NCBI GenBank assembly: GCA_900556575.1 | Contig: USPO01000056.1 | Location: 1 to 8,185 of the forward strand | Reading direction: 5' to 3' | DNA: 8,185 nucleotides | Source: an uncultured Eubacteriales bacterium | Lineage (GTDB): Bacteria; Bacillota; Clostridia; UBA1381 | Shown: positions 1-6,420 of the stretch, in pieces | How positions within the stretch are numbered: the stretch's first letter is position 1 | Layout: every line of letters begins with the position of its first letter | Made by a program: the position numbers and the translations under genes | The notes under the pieces: generated by a model | What the model was told of the DNA's origin: nothing | Seen by the model: the letters and a program-made list of their open reading frames with translations, nothing else | The model's database searches: none

Positions 1-1227
1 TCAAAAGATGAATATTTAGATGCAATAATTGCATTAAAACAAGCAGGAATAGAAAGTTATGCAGATATAGTTTTAAATCATAAAATGGGAGCAGATGCAA
101 TTCAAACAATTCCTGCAACAAAAGTAGATTGGACAAACCACAATCAAGAAAACTACCAAAAAGAAACAGTCAAAGTTGCTACTAAATTTACGTTCCCTGG
201 AAGGAAACATAAATACTCTGATTTTGAATGGAATTGGACTGATTTTGATGGAATAGACTATAACAATCAAACTGGAGAAAATGCCATATTTAAATTTGTA
301 AACAAAAAATGGGGAGAAGAAGTTGATGATGAGTATGGAAATTATGACTATTTAATGGGAGCAGATTTAGATTTTTCTAATCCAAGAGTTGTAAAGGAAT
401 GTACAGATTGGGGCAAATGGTATTTAAATTTTACAAAAGTTGATGGATTTAGATTAGATGCTGTAAAACATATTGATGCAAATTTCTACAGAGATTGGAT
501 TAAAGAATTAAGAAATGAAACTAAAAAAGAATTATTTGCAGTAGGAGAATATTGGAGTACAGATGTAAATAAATTACACAAATATATAACAGAAACAAAT
601 GGAAACATATCATTATTTGATGTTCCATTACACTACAATTTTTATAATGCATCAAGAGATGAAAATTATGATATGTCAAAAATATTAGAACATACATTAG
701 TAAAAGAAAATCCATGTAAAGCAGTAACATTCGTAGATAATCATGATGTCACACGTATTGCAAGTATCCTAACGAACAAGAATCATCTTCCGCTTGCTTA
801 CGGTCTTCTCTTTGGTATGCCGGGTATTCCGTGTATCTATTATGGAAGTGAATGGGGCGAGGAAGGTGTGAAAGCACCGGATAATGACTATGCACTTCGT
901 CCATGCTTCGAAGAGCCGAAGCCGAATGAATTGACTGATTTCATCAAAGAATTGATTGAAGTTCGCAGAAACAGTGATGCTCTTTGCAATGGTTCTTACC
1001 GAAATGTTGTCATTACAAATCATCAGCTGATCTTTGAACGCCGCACTGATAATGAACGTGTTCTCGTTGCGATCAACGCCGGTGATTCTGAATTTACTGC
1101 CGGAAATGGAGAACTGCAGGGTAATTTCACAGAACTGCTTGCAAATGCTGATGAAATAGAAAATGTAACTCTGAACGGACAGCTGACAATGCCAGCTTAC
1201 AGCGTACAGTTCCTGAAAGCTGTATAG
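1..1227 (+). CDS. GH13 alpha-amylase-family glycosidase, 5'-partial and apparently chimeric
   Basis: The reading frame is open from base 1, so the true start lies upstream and 408 codons are visible. Established GH13 motifs appear in order: region I (ADIVLNHKMGADA, residues 22-34), region II GFRLDAVKH with the nucleophile Asp153, region III VGEYW with the acid/base Glu183, and region IV FVDNHD with the transition-state Asp249. Such enzymes hydrolyse alpha-1,4 glucans. No secretion signal can be judged because the N-terminus is missing. Up to region IV the sequence resembles GH13_5 cytoplasmic amylases such as E. coli AmyA (NHKMGADA, FTFPGR, GNYDYLMGADLDF). After FVDNHD it no longer follows that family, which continues NHDTQ, but reads VTRIAS...GLLFGMPGIPCIYYGSEWG, as in short neopullulanase-like clostridial glycosidases. 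Codon use changes at the same place. The gene ends 24 bp before a terminator and converges on the metal ATPase gene. GH13 membership is certain; whether the fusion is natural is not. Confidence 0.9.
   Translation, partial: SKDEYLDAIIALKQAGIESYADIVLNHKMGADAIQTIPATKVDWTNHNQENYQKETVKVATKFTFPGRKHKYSDFEWNWTDFDGIDYNNQTGENAIFKFVNKKWGEEVDDEYGNYDYLMGADLDFSNPRVVKECTDWGKWYLNFTKVDGFRLDAVKHIDANFYRDWIKELRNETKKELFAVGEYWSTDVNKLHKYITETNGNISLFDVPLHYNFYNASRDENYDMSKILEHTLVKENPCKAVTFVDNHDVTRIASILTNKNHLPLAYGLLFGMPGIPCIYYGSEWGEEGVKAPDNDYALRPCFEEPKPNELTDFIKELIEVRRNSDALCNGSYRNVVITNHQLIFERRTDNERVLVAINAGDSEFTAGNGELQGNFTELLANADEIENVTLNGQLTMPAYSVQFLKAV
715..752. other. Compositional and subfamily seam inside the amylase gene
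   Basis: Left of this point all 14 leucine codons are TTA and all 6 arginine codons are AGA/AGG. Right of it none of 17 leucines is TTA and 7 of 8 arginines are CGN. By hand count, third-position GC rises from about 14% (codons 1-240) to about 34% (codons 241-400). The switch falls on the codons for the region IV motif FVDNHD, where the protein also changes GH13 subfamily. The seam marks either recombination at a conserved motif or a joining error in assembly. Confidence 0.7.
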
Positions 1228-1251
1228 GATTTTACTGATTAAGTCATTAGA

Positions 1252-1297
1252 AAAAGGATGAGTGGTAATGTATCTCACATTTACCATTCATCCTTTT
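1252..1297. terminator. Bidirectional rho-independent terminator between convergent genes
   Basis: Bases 1252-1268 (AAAAGGATGAGTGGTAA) pair with 1281-1297 (TTACCATTCATCCTTTT) in a 17-bp stem with one G-U pair and a 12-base loop. On the + strand the stem is followed by a T-rich run (CTTTTTAT), and on the - strand the flanking A-tract gives a run of T. The hairpin lies between the amylase stop and the ATPase stop, so it can end both transcripts. Confidence 0.9.
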
Positions 1298-1301
1298 CTT
1301 T

Positions 1302-3182
1302 TTATAACTTCTTCACAAAAAGTGTACGCATCGCATTGAGTATTGCAAGTACCATAACTCCCACATCTGCAAAGATTGCGAGCCACATATTTGCAATTCC
1401 AAGTGCTCCGAGAATCAGGCACACGCCCTTTACTGCGAGAGCAAATACAATATTCTGATATACGATTCCGAGACATTTCTTAGAAATTCGGATTGCCTTA
1501 ACAATCTTCAACGGATCATCATCCATCAGGACAACATCTGCTGCCTCAATTGCCGCATCGGATCCCATTGCCCCCATCGCAATACCGATATCCGCTCTTC
1601 CAAGAACCGGTGCATCGTTGATACCGTCTCCGACAAATGCCAGATTTGCCTTCGCCGGCTTCTCAGCCAGAAGTCTTTCTACCTGCTCCACCTTATCTCC
1701 AGGAAGCAGTTCGCTGTGAACCTCATCAATACCAAGATCTGCTGCCACCTGGTCTGCCACCTGTTTCGCATCTCCCGTCAACATGATTGTCTTCTGAATT
1801 CCTGCCTGTTTCAGTTTCGCGATTGCTTCTTTAGAAGTCGGTTTCTCAACATCTGAAATCACAATGTGTCCTGCATATTCACCATCGATTGCCAGGTGAA
1901 TAATCGTTCCTACCTTATGGCATGTCTTATATGGAATACCAAGACGATCCATCAGCTTTGCATTTCCTGCTGCAACGCTTCTTCCGTCTACTTTCGCTGT
2001 AATTCCATTTCCACTAATCTCTTCAATCTCGCTAACGCGCGAACGATCCAGTTCTTTTCCGTAAGCCCTCTGAATACTCTTGCTGATTGGATGGGACGAA
2101 GCACTCTCTGCAAGTGCCGCATACTCTAAGAGCTGCTTTTCTTCCATCTGATTATGATGTACTCCGACCACTTCAAAAATTCCCTGTGTCAAAGTTCCTG
2201 TCTTATCAAAAACAACATATTTTGTCTTGGACAGTGCCTCGAGATAATTGGATCCTTTCACCAGAATTCCCTCATGGCTTGCCCCGCCGATTCCTGCGAA
2301 AAAGCTAAGTGGGATGCTGATAACCAGCGCGCACGGACAGCTGATTACAAGAAATGTCAGTGCTCTGTAGATCCAGTCATTCCACTGCGGTGCAGCTCCC
2401 ATTACAAACATTCTCACAAGTGGTGGAAGCACTGCAAGTGCAAGTGCGCCATAGCATACCGCCGGTGTATAATATTTTGCAAAACGGCTTATGAAGTTCT
2501 CTGTTCTGGCTTTCTTTGCAGTTGAGTTTTCCACTAAGTCCAAAATCTTTGAAACAGTGGAATCGCCGAATTCCTTTGTTGTACGAATTTTGATAAGTCC
2601 TGTGATATTGATTGCTCCGCTCGAAACCTCTGTTCCGACCTCGGCATCCATCGGCAGACTCTCACCCGTCAGTGCAGCTGTATTTAATGTAGTAATACCT
2701 TCACATATTACACCGTCAATCGGGATTTTCTCTCCCGGCTTAACAACAATTGTTGTTCCGATTTCCACTTCGTCGGGGTCAACCTGAACTATTTCACCGT
2801 CTTCTTCTATATTTGCATAGTCGGGACGAATATCCATAAGCTGACTAATACTTTGACGGCTCTTTCCTACAGCAATTCCTTGGAATAGCTCGCCGATTTG
2901 ATAGAACAGCATAACGGCTGCACCCTCGCCGTAATCTCCGAGTGCAATTGCACCAACCGTTGCAATTGCCATAAGGAAGTTTTCATCGAAAACCTGACGG
3001 TTTAAAATTCCCTTTCCTGCTTTAATTAGTATATCGTAACCTATTATAAAGTATGGAACAAGGAAAATAATCAGCTCTGCCCATTTAGGAAGTGAAAATA
3101 CATTTTTTGCTATGTAACATAGTATCAATGCAGCGGCAGATGCGATTATTCGCTTTAAAGTTTTTTTCTGCTTTTTTGACAT
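1302..3182 (-). CDS. cadA: Zn2+/Cd2+/Pb2+-exporting P1B-2-type ATPase
   Basis: This 626-aa heavy-metal P-type ATPase exports soft divalent metals across the cytoplasmic membrane. Visible motifs are the actuator TGES (172-175), the membrane metal site SCPCAL (281-286), the phosphorylation site DKTGTLT (Asp326), the His-Pro of the nucleotide domain (364-365), GDGIND (518-523), and in the last helices Lys585 and Asp606 (FADVGVMV), as in E. coli ZntA. CPC with that Lys/Asp pair points to the Zn/Cd/Pb subclass rather than copper. Roughly eight hydrophobic segments fit the family. It lacks the usual N-terminal HMA domain, which explains its length of 626 instead of about 700; the domain is supplied by the separate gene 25 bp upstream. 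I chose the ATG at 3182 because GGGAGGTG sits 6 bases before it; the ATG 18 codons upstream would overlap the preceding gene. Isoleucine and glutamine codon use changes near residues 160-190, suggesting a mosaic gene. Whether zinc or cadmium is the main substrate cannot be told. Confidence 0.93.
   Translation of the reverse strand: MSKKQKKTLKRIIASAAALILCYIAKNVFSLPKWAELIIFLVPYFIIGYDILIKAGKGILNRQVFDENFLMAIATVGAIALGDYGEGAAVMLFYQIGELFQGIAVGKSRQSISQLMDIRPDYANIEEDGEIVQVDPDEVEIGTTIVVKPGEKIPIDGVICEGITTLNTAALTGESLPMDAEVGTEVSSGAINITGLIKIRTTKEFGDSTVSKILDLVENSTAKKARTENFISRFAKYYTPAVCYGALALAVLPPLVRMFVMGAAPQWNDWIYRALTFLVISCPCALVISIPLSFFAGIGGASHEGILVKGSNYLEALSKTKYVVFDKTGTLTQGIFEVVGVHHNQMEEKQLLEYAALAESASSHPISKSIQRAYGKELDRSRVSEIEEISGNGITAKVDGRSVAAGNAKLMDRLGIPYKTCHKVGTIIHLAIDGEYAGHIVISDVEKPTSKEAIAKLKQAGIQKTIMLTGDAKQVADQVAADLGIDEVHSELLPGDKVEQVERLLAEKPAKANLAFVGDGINDAPVLGRADIGIAMGAMGSDAAIEAADVVLMDDDPLKIVKAIRISKKCLGIVYQNIVFALAVKGVCLILGALGIANMWLAIFADVGVMVLAILNAMRTLFVKKL
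2610..2705. other. Probable second compositional seam, inside the ATPase gene
   Basis: In the 160 N-terminal codons of the ATPase, ATA makes up 9 of 24 isoleucines and CAA 3 of 7 glutamines. In the remaining codons ATA makes up about 2 of 42 isoleucines, ATC becomes common (about 17), and all 11 glutamines are CAG. The N-terminal style matches the mrp operon to the right (mrp: about 11 of 23 isoleucines are ATA); the C-terminal style matches the 3' half of the amylase gene. The change lies around the TGES motif codons (2658-2669). Counts are by hand and the boundary is approximate. Confidence 0.45.
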
Positions 3183-3188
3183 AGGAAA

Positions 3189-3196
3189 CACCTCCC
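3189..3196 (-). promoter_or_regulatory. Ribosome binding site fixing the ATPase start
   Basis: Read on the minus strand this is GGGAGGTG, 6 bases before the ATG at 3182. It decides against the longer in-frame start at 3236, which would overlap the end of the HMA gene and has no comparable site. Confidence 0.85.
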
Positions 3197-3207
3197 GAAC
3201 CAAGAAA

Positions 3208-3426
3208 TCAGAAATAGATTTCGCAGTCTGATTCAACCTTTCTGCAAGCCTTTAAAACCTCCGGCATAACCTCGGCAGGTGATGCACCTTCTTCAAACTT
3301 AACGTTCATCTTTAATGCCATGAAGTTTACAACAGCCTCGGCAACGCCGGGAACCTTATTTGCGGCAGCCTCCATCTTGTTAGCGCAATTAGCGCAGTCA
3401 ACCTCAATCTTATAACTCTTTTTCAT
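3208..3426 (-). CDS. Stand-alone heavy-metal-associated (HMA) domain protein
   Basis: The protein has 72 residues and consists of one HMA (ferredoxin-like beta-alpha-beta-beta-alpha-beta) domain. The metal-binding motif is DCANCA with Cys11 and Cys14. The aspartate just before the first cysteine is typical of Zn/Cd/Pb-type HMA domains (GMDCxxC in ZntA/CadA), whereas copper domains carry MxCxxC. A further cysteine lies near the C-terminus (ESDCEIYF, Cys67) and another at Cys60, so extra thiol ligands are possible. I chose the ATG at 3426 because GGAGG lies 7 bases upstream. The longer reading from 3483 begins inside the operator, has no ribosome binding site, and would start about 5 bases after the predicted transcription start. 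The gene is first in the operon, 25 bp before an ATPase that lacks this domain. It probably binds metal and passes it to, or regulates, that ATPase, which is an inference from pairing. Confidence 0.9.
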   Translation of the reverse strand: MKKSYKIEVDCANCANKMEAAANKVPGVAEAVVNFMALKMNVKFEEGASPAEVMPEVLKACRKVESDCEIYF

Positions 3427-3433
3427 AATAATA

Positions 3434-3438
3434 CCTCC
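3434..3438 (-). promoter_or_regulatory. Ribosome binding site fixing the HMA gene start
   Basis: GGAGG on the minus strand lies 7 bases before the ATG at 3426 and selects that start over the in-frame ATG at 3483. Confidence 0.85.
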
Positions 3439-3464
3439 GTATAAATTATAATTGAATATTGGTT

Positions 3465-3486
3465 CATATGAATGATTGTTCATATG
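3465..3486. promoter_or_regulatory. Palindromic operator, ArsR/SmtB/CadC-like
   Basis: Perfect 8-bp inverted arms CATATGAA (3465-3472) and TTCATATG (3479-3486) are separated by 6 bases. On the minus strand the core reads ATGAACAATCATTCAT, which agrees with the 12-2-12 operators of SmtB/CadC metal-sensing repressors (ATATGAACA...TGTTCATAT type). It begins a few bases downstream of the -10 box of the metal-efflux promoter, overlapping the predicted transcription start, an ideal place for repression released by Zn or Cd. No ArsR-family gene is in the window. Confidence 0.75.
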
Positions 3487-3494
3487 TTAATATT

Positions 3495-3523
3495 ATTATA
3501 TCACCTATAGGCGATTGTGTCAA
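3495..3523 (-). promoter_or_regulatory. Consensus sigma-A promoter of the HMA-ATPase operon
   Basis: On the minus strand a perfect -35 TTGACA (3518-3523) is followed after exactly 17 bases by a perfect -10 TATAAT (3495-3500). Transcription should start near 3488, giving a leader of about 60 bases. Such a strong core promoter would need tight repression, which fits the operator directly downstream. The 17-bp spacer argues against a MerR-type activator, whose promoters have 19-20 bp spacers. Confidence 0.88.
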
Positions 3524-3566
3524 TAGTTTTTTTGAAAAAAATTAAAAAATAAAAAGCCGAAAAAAC

Positions 3567-3595
3567 TTTACATATACAGCTAAATGTGATATACT
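3567..3595 (+). promoter_or_regulatory. Sigma-A promoter of the mrp operon
   Basis: TTTACA (3567-3572) and TATACT (3590-3595) are separated by 17 bases, with an extended -10 TG at 3587-3588. Transcription should start near 3602, leaving an untranslated leader of about 130 bases before the mrp ATG. It is divergent from the metal-efflux promoter; the two -35 boxes are 43 bp apart. Confidence 0.75.
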
Positions 3596-3621
3596 TATTA
3601 TTATATAACAGTATATATTTA

Positions 3622-3673
3622 TGCTGAAAACAGAGGAATGTTCCAAAACAATATTTTGAGGCGGTTTTCAGCG
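3622..3673 (+). other. Predicted stem-loop in the mrp leader
   Basis: GCTGAAAAC (3623-3631) pairs perfectly with GTTTTCAGC (3664-3672), and a flanking U-G pair extends it. The 32 enclosed bases contain a smaller hairpin, CAAAA (3644-3648) with TTTTG (3654-3658) around a 5-base loop. No T-run follows, so it is not a simple terminator. It could be a regulatory leader or protein-binding site; I do not recognise a known riboswitch class. Confidence 0.5.
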
Positions 3674-3731
3674 CATTATGCCTATGAATGAGAATAATTG
3701 ATTGAATTATATAAAATAGGAGGGAAAAAAC

Positions 3732-4553
3732 ATGAGCGAATGTAATCACGATTGCGGCAGCTGTGCGGAAAGCTGCGAAAGCCGCGAGGGCGGTATTCCT
3801 AAGGAAGAGCTTCATCCGATGTCATCGGTAAAAAAGGTTATCGCTGTAATGAGCGGCAAGGGAGGCGTTGGAAAATCTCTGGTAACCTCACTCCTTGCGG
3901 TACTTTCAAATAAAAAAGGAAATAAAACGGCTATAATGGATGCAGATATAACCGGACCTTCAATTCCTAAAAGCTTTGGTCTGCATGATAAGGCTCTCGG
4001 TACAGAGGTAGGAATTTTTCCTGTTGTTACGGATAATGGTATAGATGTTATGTCGTTAAATCTTTTGGTTGATGATGAAACCGATCCTGTTATTTGGAGA
4101 GGTCCGGTTATTTCGGGAACTGTTTCACAGTTTTGGACAGAAGTTGTATGGGATGGTATAGATTATATGTTCATTGATATGCCGCCGGGTACGGGAGATG
4201 TTCCTTTAACTGTTCTTCAGTCGTTTCCGGTAGATGGTATTATAATAGTTACATCTCCGCAGGAGCTTGTATCGATGATTGTGCAGAAGGCGGTTAAAAT
4301 GGCGGAGGTTATGGAAATTCCGGTTTTGGGCATAGTCGAGAATATGTCATACTATGTATGTCCTGACTGCGGAAAGCGTCATAATATTTTTGGTGAAAGC
4401 CATGTTGATGAGATTGCAAAGGATTATAATATAAAGGCGGTTGCAAAGCTTCCGATAGATCCTAAGGTAACGGAATTATGCGATAACGGAAAAATTGAGG
4501 AGGCAGATGCCTCCGTACTTGATGAAATATTCAAGGAGATAGAAAAGCTGTGA
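3732..4553 (+). CDS. mrp: Mrp/NBP35/ApbC-family P-loop ATPase, Fe-S cluster carrier
   Basis: This 273-aa cytoplasmic ATPase belongs to the Mrp/NBP35 family, whose members bind and transfer iron-sulfur clusters to apoproteins. Seen in order: an N-terminal cysteine cluster (Cys4, 8, 11, 15), the deviant Walker A GKGGVGKS (42-49), MDADITGPSIP (69-79) as in the switch region, the Walker B/switch stretch ending DMPPGTGD (149-156), and ENMSYYVCPDCGK with the CxxC (Cys210, Cys213) that bridges the cluster in the dimer. The N-terminal cysteine spacing CX3CX2CX3C is shorter than in eukaryotic NBP35 and is of the kind common in clostridial members. The start has AGGAGGG 7 bases upstream. It is the first gene of the operon, and its TGA overlaps the GTG start of the glycosyltransferase gene by 4 bases, implying translational coupling. 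Family assignment is very sure; client proteins are unknown. Confidence 0.95.
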   Translation: MSECNHDCGSCAESCESREGGIPKEELHPMSSVKKVIAVMSGKGGVGKSLVTSLLAVLSNKKGNKTAIMDADITGPSIPKSFGLHDKALGTEVGIFPVVTDNGIDVMSLNLLVDDETDPVIWRGPVISGTVSQFWTEVVWDGIDYMFIDMPPGTGDVPLTVLQSFPVDGIIIVTSPQELVSMIVQKAVKMAEVMEIPVLGIVENMSYYVCPDCGKRHNIFGESHVDEIAKDYNIKAVAKLPIDPKVTELCDNGKIEEADASVLDEIFKEIEKL

Positions 4554-5791
4554 TTTTAACAGTTATAAGTATTATTCTTCAATTGATTTGTATGCCTATC
4601 GGGATATACTATCTTTTTGTTGGGTTTGCGGGCTTTCTTCCCATTAAAAGAAAGCGTGATGCCAAATCGGGGAAAACGAATAGCTTTGCTCTGATTGCAG
4701 CGGCACATAATGAGGAGGCAGTCATCGCAAACCTAATCCAATCCCTAAAAAGACAGAACTATCCTGATACGGCATATGATATATTTGTGATTGCCGATAA
4801 TTGCACGGATGATACGGCGGAAAATGCAAGAAAAGCCGGTGCAATTGTATATGAAAGAAAAGATAACGAAAAACGGGGAAAGGGATATGCTCTTGAATGG
4901 TTTTTTGAAAAGCTTTTCAATATGGATAAGCATTATGATTATATTTCCGTTTTTGATGCAGATAACCTTGCGGACAGCGAGTTTCTTAGGAACATGAATG
5001 AGAGTGCAAATGAGGGACACAAAATAGTACAAGGCTTCCTTGACAGTAAAAATCCGTATGATACATGGATAACGGCATCGTATTCGTTTTGTTTTTGGAC
5101 AATGAACAGAGTGTTTCAGCTGGCAAGATATAAACTGGGTATGAGCTGTGAACTTTCGGGAACGGGATTTATAATTGAAACCAATTTGCTTAAAAAGCTT
5201 GGATGGGGAGCTACCTGTCTGACCGAGGATATGGAATTTACAATGAAGGCAGCATATAACGGAGAAAAAGTAGCGTTTAATTATAATGCTAAGGTTTATG
5301 ATGAAAAGCCTCTTACATTAAAACAGTCATGGACTCAAAGAGTACGCTGGATGAGAGGTCACTGTGATGTGGCATCAAGGTATTTCTTTAAGCTGATAAG
5401 GCAGGGAATAAAGGAAAGACGCTGGAGTTGTATAGATTGTGCTGTATACCTTGTTCAGCCAATAAGGATAATAGCTATGGGGATAATAATGTTTTTCTCA
5501 TATGTGCAGACATTTTATCCGTCCGGAGATTTAGGTTTTGTTCAGCTTTCGTATTTATTCGGGACTCCGATTGTATGGAATATAATAGCTATACTTCAAT
5601 TCTGCTATATGCCGTTTGTTGTAATATATGAACGGAAAGAGTTTAGGTTTAAAATGCTGCTGTATTTTATTATGTATTTCATATATAATCTGACGTGGGT
5701 TCCGATTGCGGTACAGGGACTTTTGGGATACAAGAAAACCGATTGGAGTCATACGGCTCATGTGAAAAGTATCGGTATAGATGAAATTTGA
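4550..5791 (+). CDS. Membrane-bound family 2 glycosyltransferase (processive type)
   Basis: The product has 413 residues: an N-terminal membrane segment (about 2-30), a cytoplasmic GT-A catalytic domain (about 45-290) and three or four C-terminal membrane segments (about 300-320, 335-360, 368-392). GT2 motifs are visible: AAAHNEEA (50-57), ADNCTDDT with Asp83, the metal-binding DAD (136-138), the catalytic-base TED (225-227) and QRVRW (263-267), the QxxRW signature of cellulose, hyaluronan and PNAG synthase-like enzymes. It should transfer a sugar from a nucleotide sugar to a growing polymer or lipid acceptor at the membrane. Translation starts at GTG 4550, overlapping the mrp stop (GTGA), with AAGGAG 11 bases upstream. 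No deacetylase, PilZ or c-di-GMP partner is in the window, so the polymer cannot be named. It is followed after 18 bp by the HAD gene. Confidence 0.9.
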   Translation: MILTVISIILQLICMPIGIYYLFVGFAGFLPIKRKRDAKSGKTNSFALIAAAHNEEAVIANLIQSLKRQNYPDTAYDIFVIADNCTDDTAENARKAGAIVYERKDNEKRGKGYALEWFFEKLFNMDKHYDYISVFDADNLADSEFLRNMNESANEGHKIVQGFLDSKNPYDTWITASYSFCFWTMNRVFQLARYKLGMSCELSGTGFIIETNLLKKLGWGATCLTEDMEFTMKAAYNGEKVAFNYNAKVYDEKPLTLKQSWTQRVRWMRGHCDVASRYFFKLIRQGIKERRWSCIDCAVYLVQPIRIIAMGIIMFFSYVQTFYPSGDLGFVQLSYLFGTPIVWNIIAILQFCYMPFVVIYERKEFRFKMLLYFIMYFIYNLTWVPIAVQGLLGYKKTDWSHTAHVKSIGIDEI

Positions 5792-5809
5792 TAAACGGAG
5801 GCTTGGGAC

Positions 5810-6382
5810 ATGAAGGTATTTGATTTTGATAATACAATTTATGATGGTGAAAGTGCATATGATTTCTTTAAATTTTGTCTTAGCCGAAAGAAGTCACTTA
5901 TTAAATATATGCCTGAGGTAATGTATAACCTTGGCAAATATAAAGCCGGCAAGATAGGAATGGATGAGGTTTATGCCTTTTGTGATAAAATGATGGGTGT
6001 ATTTTTTGAAAACAGTGCGGAGGCAGATCATCTTTTAAAACGCTTTTGGAAACTGAATGATTATAAATTAAAACCATCCATATTAAAACTTGTCTGTGAT
6101 GAGGATGCAATTATTTCGGCATCGCCCGAATTTTTGCTTGAACCGATAAAAAGTAAGCTTAAAGCAAAGACTATTATATGTACAAAAACAGAAGGTGCAC
6201 ACTTGGTGTTTTTGTGCTATGGTAAAAATAAGGTTAAGGCTTTTAATGAGCATTTCGGCAATGAGGAGGTGGATGAGTTTTATACAGACTCAATTAATGA
6301 TTTGCCGATGATGAAAAAGGCTAAAAAAGCATATATGGTGAAGGGCAGAAGTATAAAGGAATTTACATTTAATGAAAAGTAA
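5810..6382 (+). CDS. HAD superfamily IB hydrolase, phosphoserine phosphatase-like
   Basis: This 190-aa cytoplasmic protein shows all four HAD motifs. Motif I is DFDNTIYDG with nucleophile Asp5 and acid/base Asp7, motif II is the serine in IISASPEF (103-105), motif III is a lysine in GKNKVKAF (around 139-143), and motif IV is DSINDLPMM with Asp160 and Asp164. A helical cap insertion occupies about residues 15-90, as in the IB subclass (SerB-like, PF12710-like). It should hydrolyse a small phosphomonoester; the substrate cannot be predicted. GGAGG is 8 bases before the ATG. It sits between the GT2 gene and the lipoprotein gene, so a role in recycling a sugar or lipid phosphate for the transferase is plausible, but this is inference from position only. 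It is somewhat shorter than the usual 200-220 residues. Confidence 0.88.
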   Translation: MKVFDFDNTIYDGESAYDFFKFCLSRKKSLIKYMPEVMYNLGKYKAGKIGMDEVYAFCDKMMGVFFENSAEADHLLKRFWKLNDYKLKPSILKLVCDEDAIISASPEFLLEPIKSKLKAKTIICTKTEGAHLVFLCYGKNKVKAFNEHFGNEEVDEFYTDSINDLPMMKKAKKAYMVKGRSIKEFTFNEK

Positions 6383-6420
6383 GGTACGTTTGCTTTATTA
6401 TCTGCTCTGAGGAGGAAATT

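Noticed and set aside
769..1287. Minus-strand open frame of 172 codons opposite the amylase gene
   Set aside because: It is antisense to a well-supported GH13 coding region, has no ribosome binding site or recognisable domain, and runs into the terminator region.
2154..2525. Plus-strand open frame of 123 codons opposite the ATPase gene
   Set aside because: It lies antisense to the catalytic core of the ATPase; its translation is irregular and rich in Cys, Ser and Lys, with no domain.
3183..3236. Longer ATPase N-terminus starting at 3236
   Set aside because: It would overlap the HMA gene, and the strong ribosome binding site points to the ATG at 3182.
3427..3483. Longer HMA protein starting at 3483
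   Set aside because: The codons lie inside the operator and 5' leader and have no ribosome binding site; the HMA fold begins right after the ATG at 3426.
3635..3644. GGAATGTTCC as a second operator
   Set aside because: Only 4-base arms around two bases; too short to be meaningful, and too tight to form a hairpin.
3622..3673. Leader stem-loop as a terminator or attenuator
   Set aside because: No T-run follows the stem and no leader peptide or alternative antiterminator pairing is evident.
3501..3815. Minus-strand open frame of 104 codons over the divergent promoters
   Set aside because: It covers both promoters and the start of mrp, has no ribosome binding site and resembles no protein.
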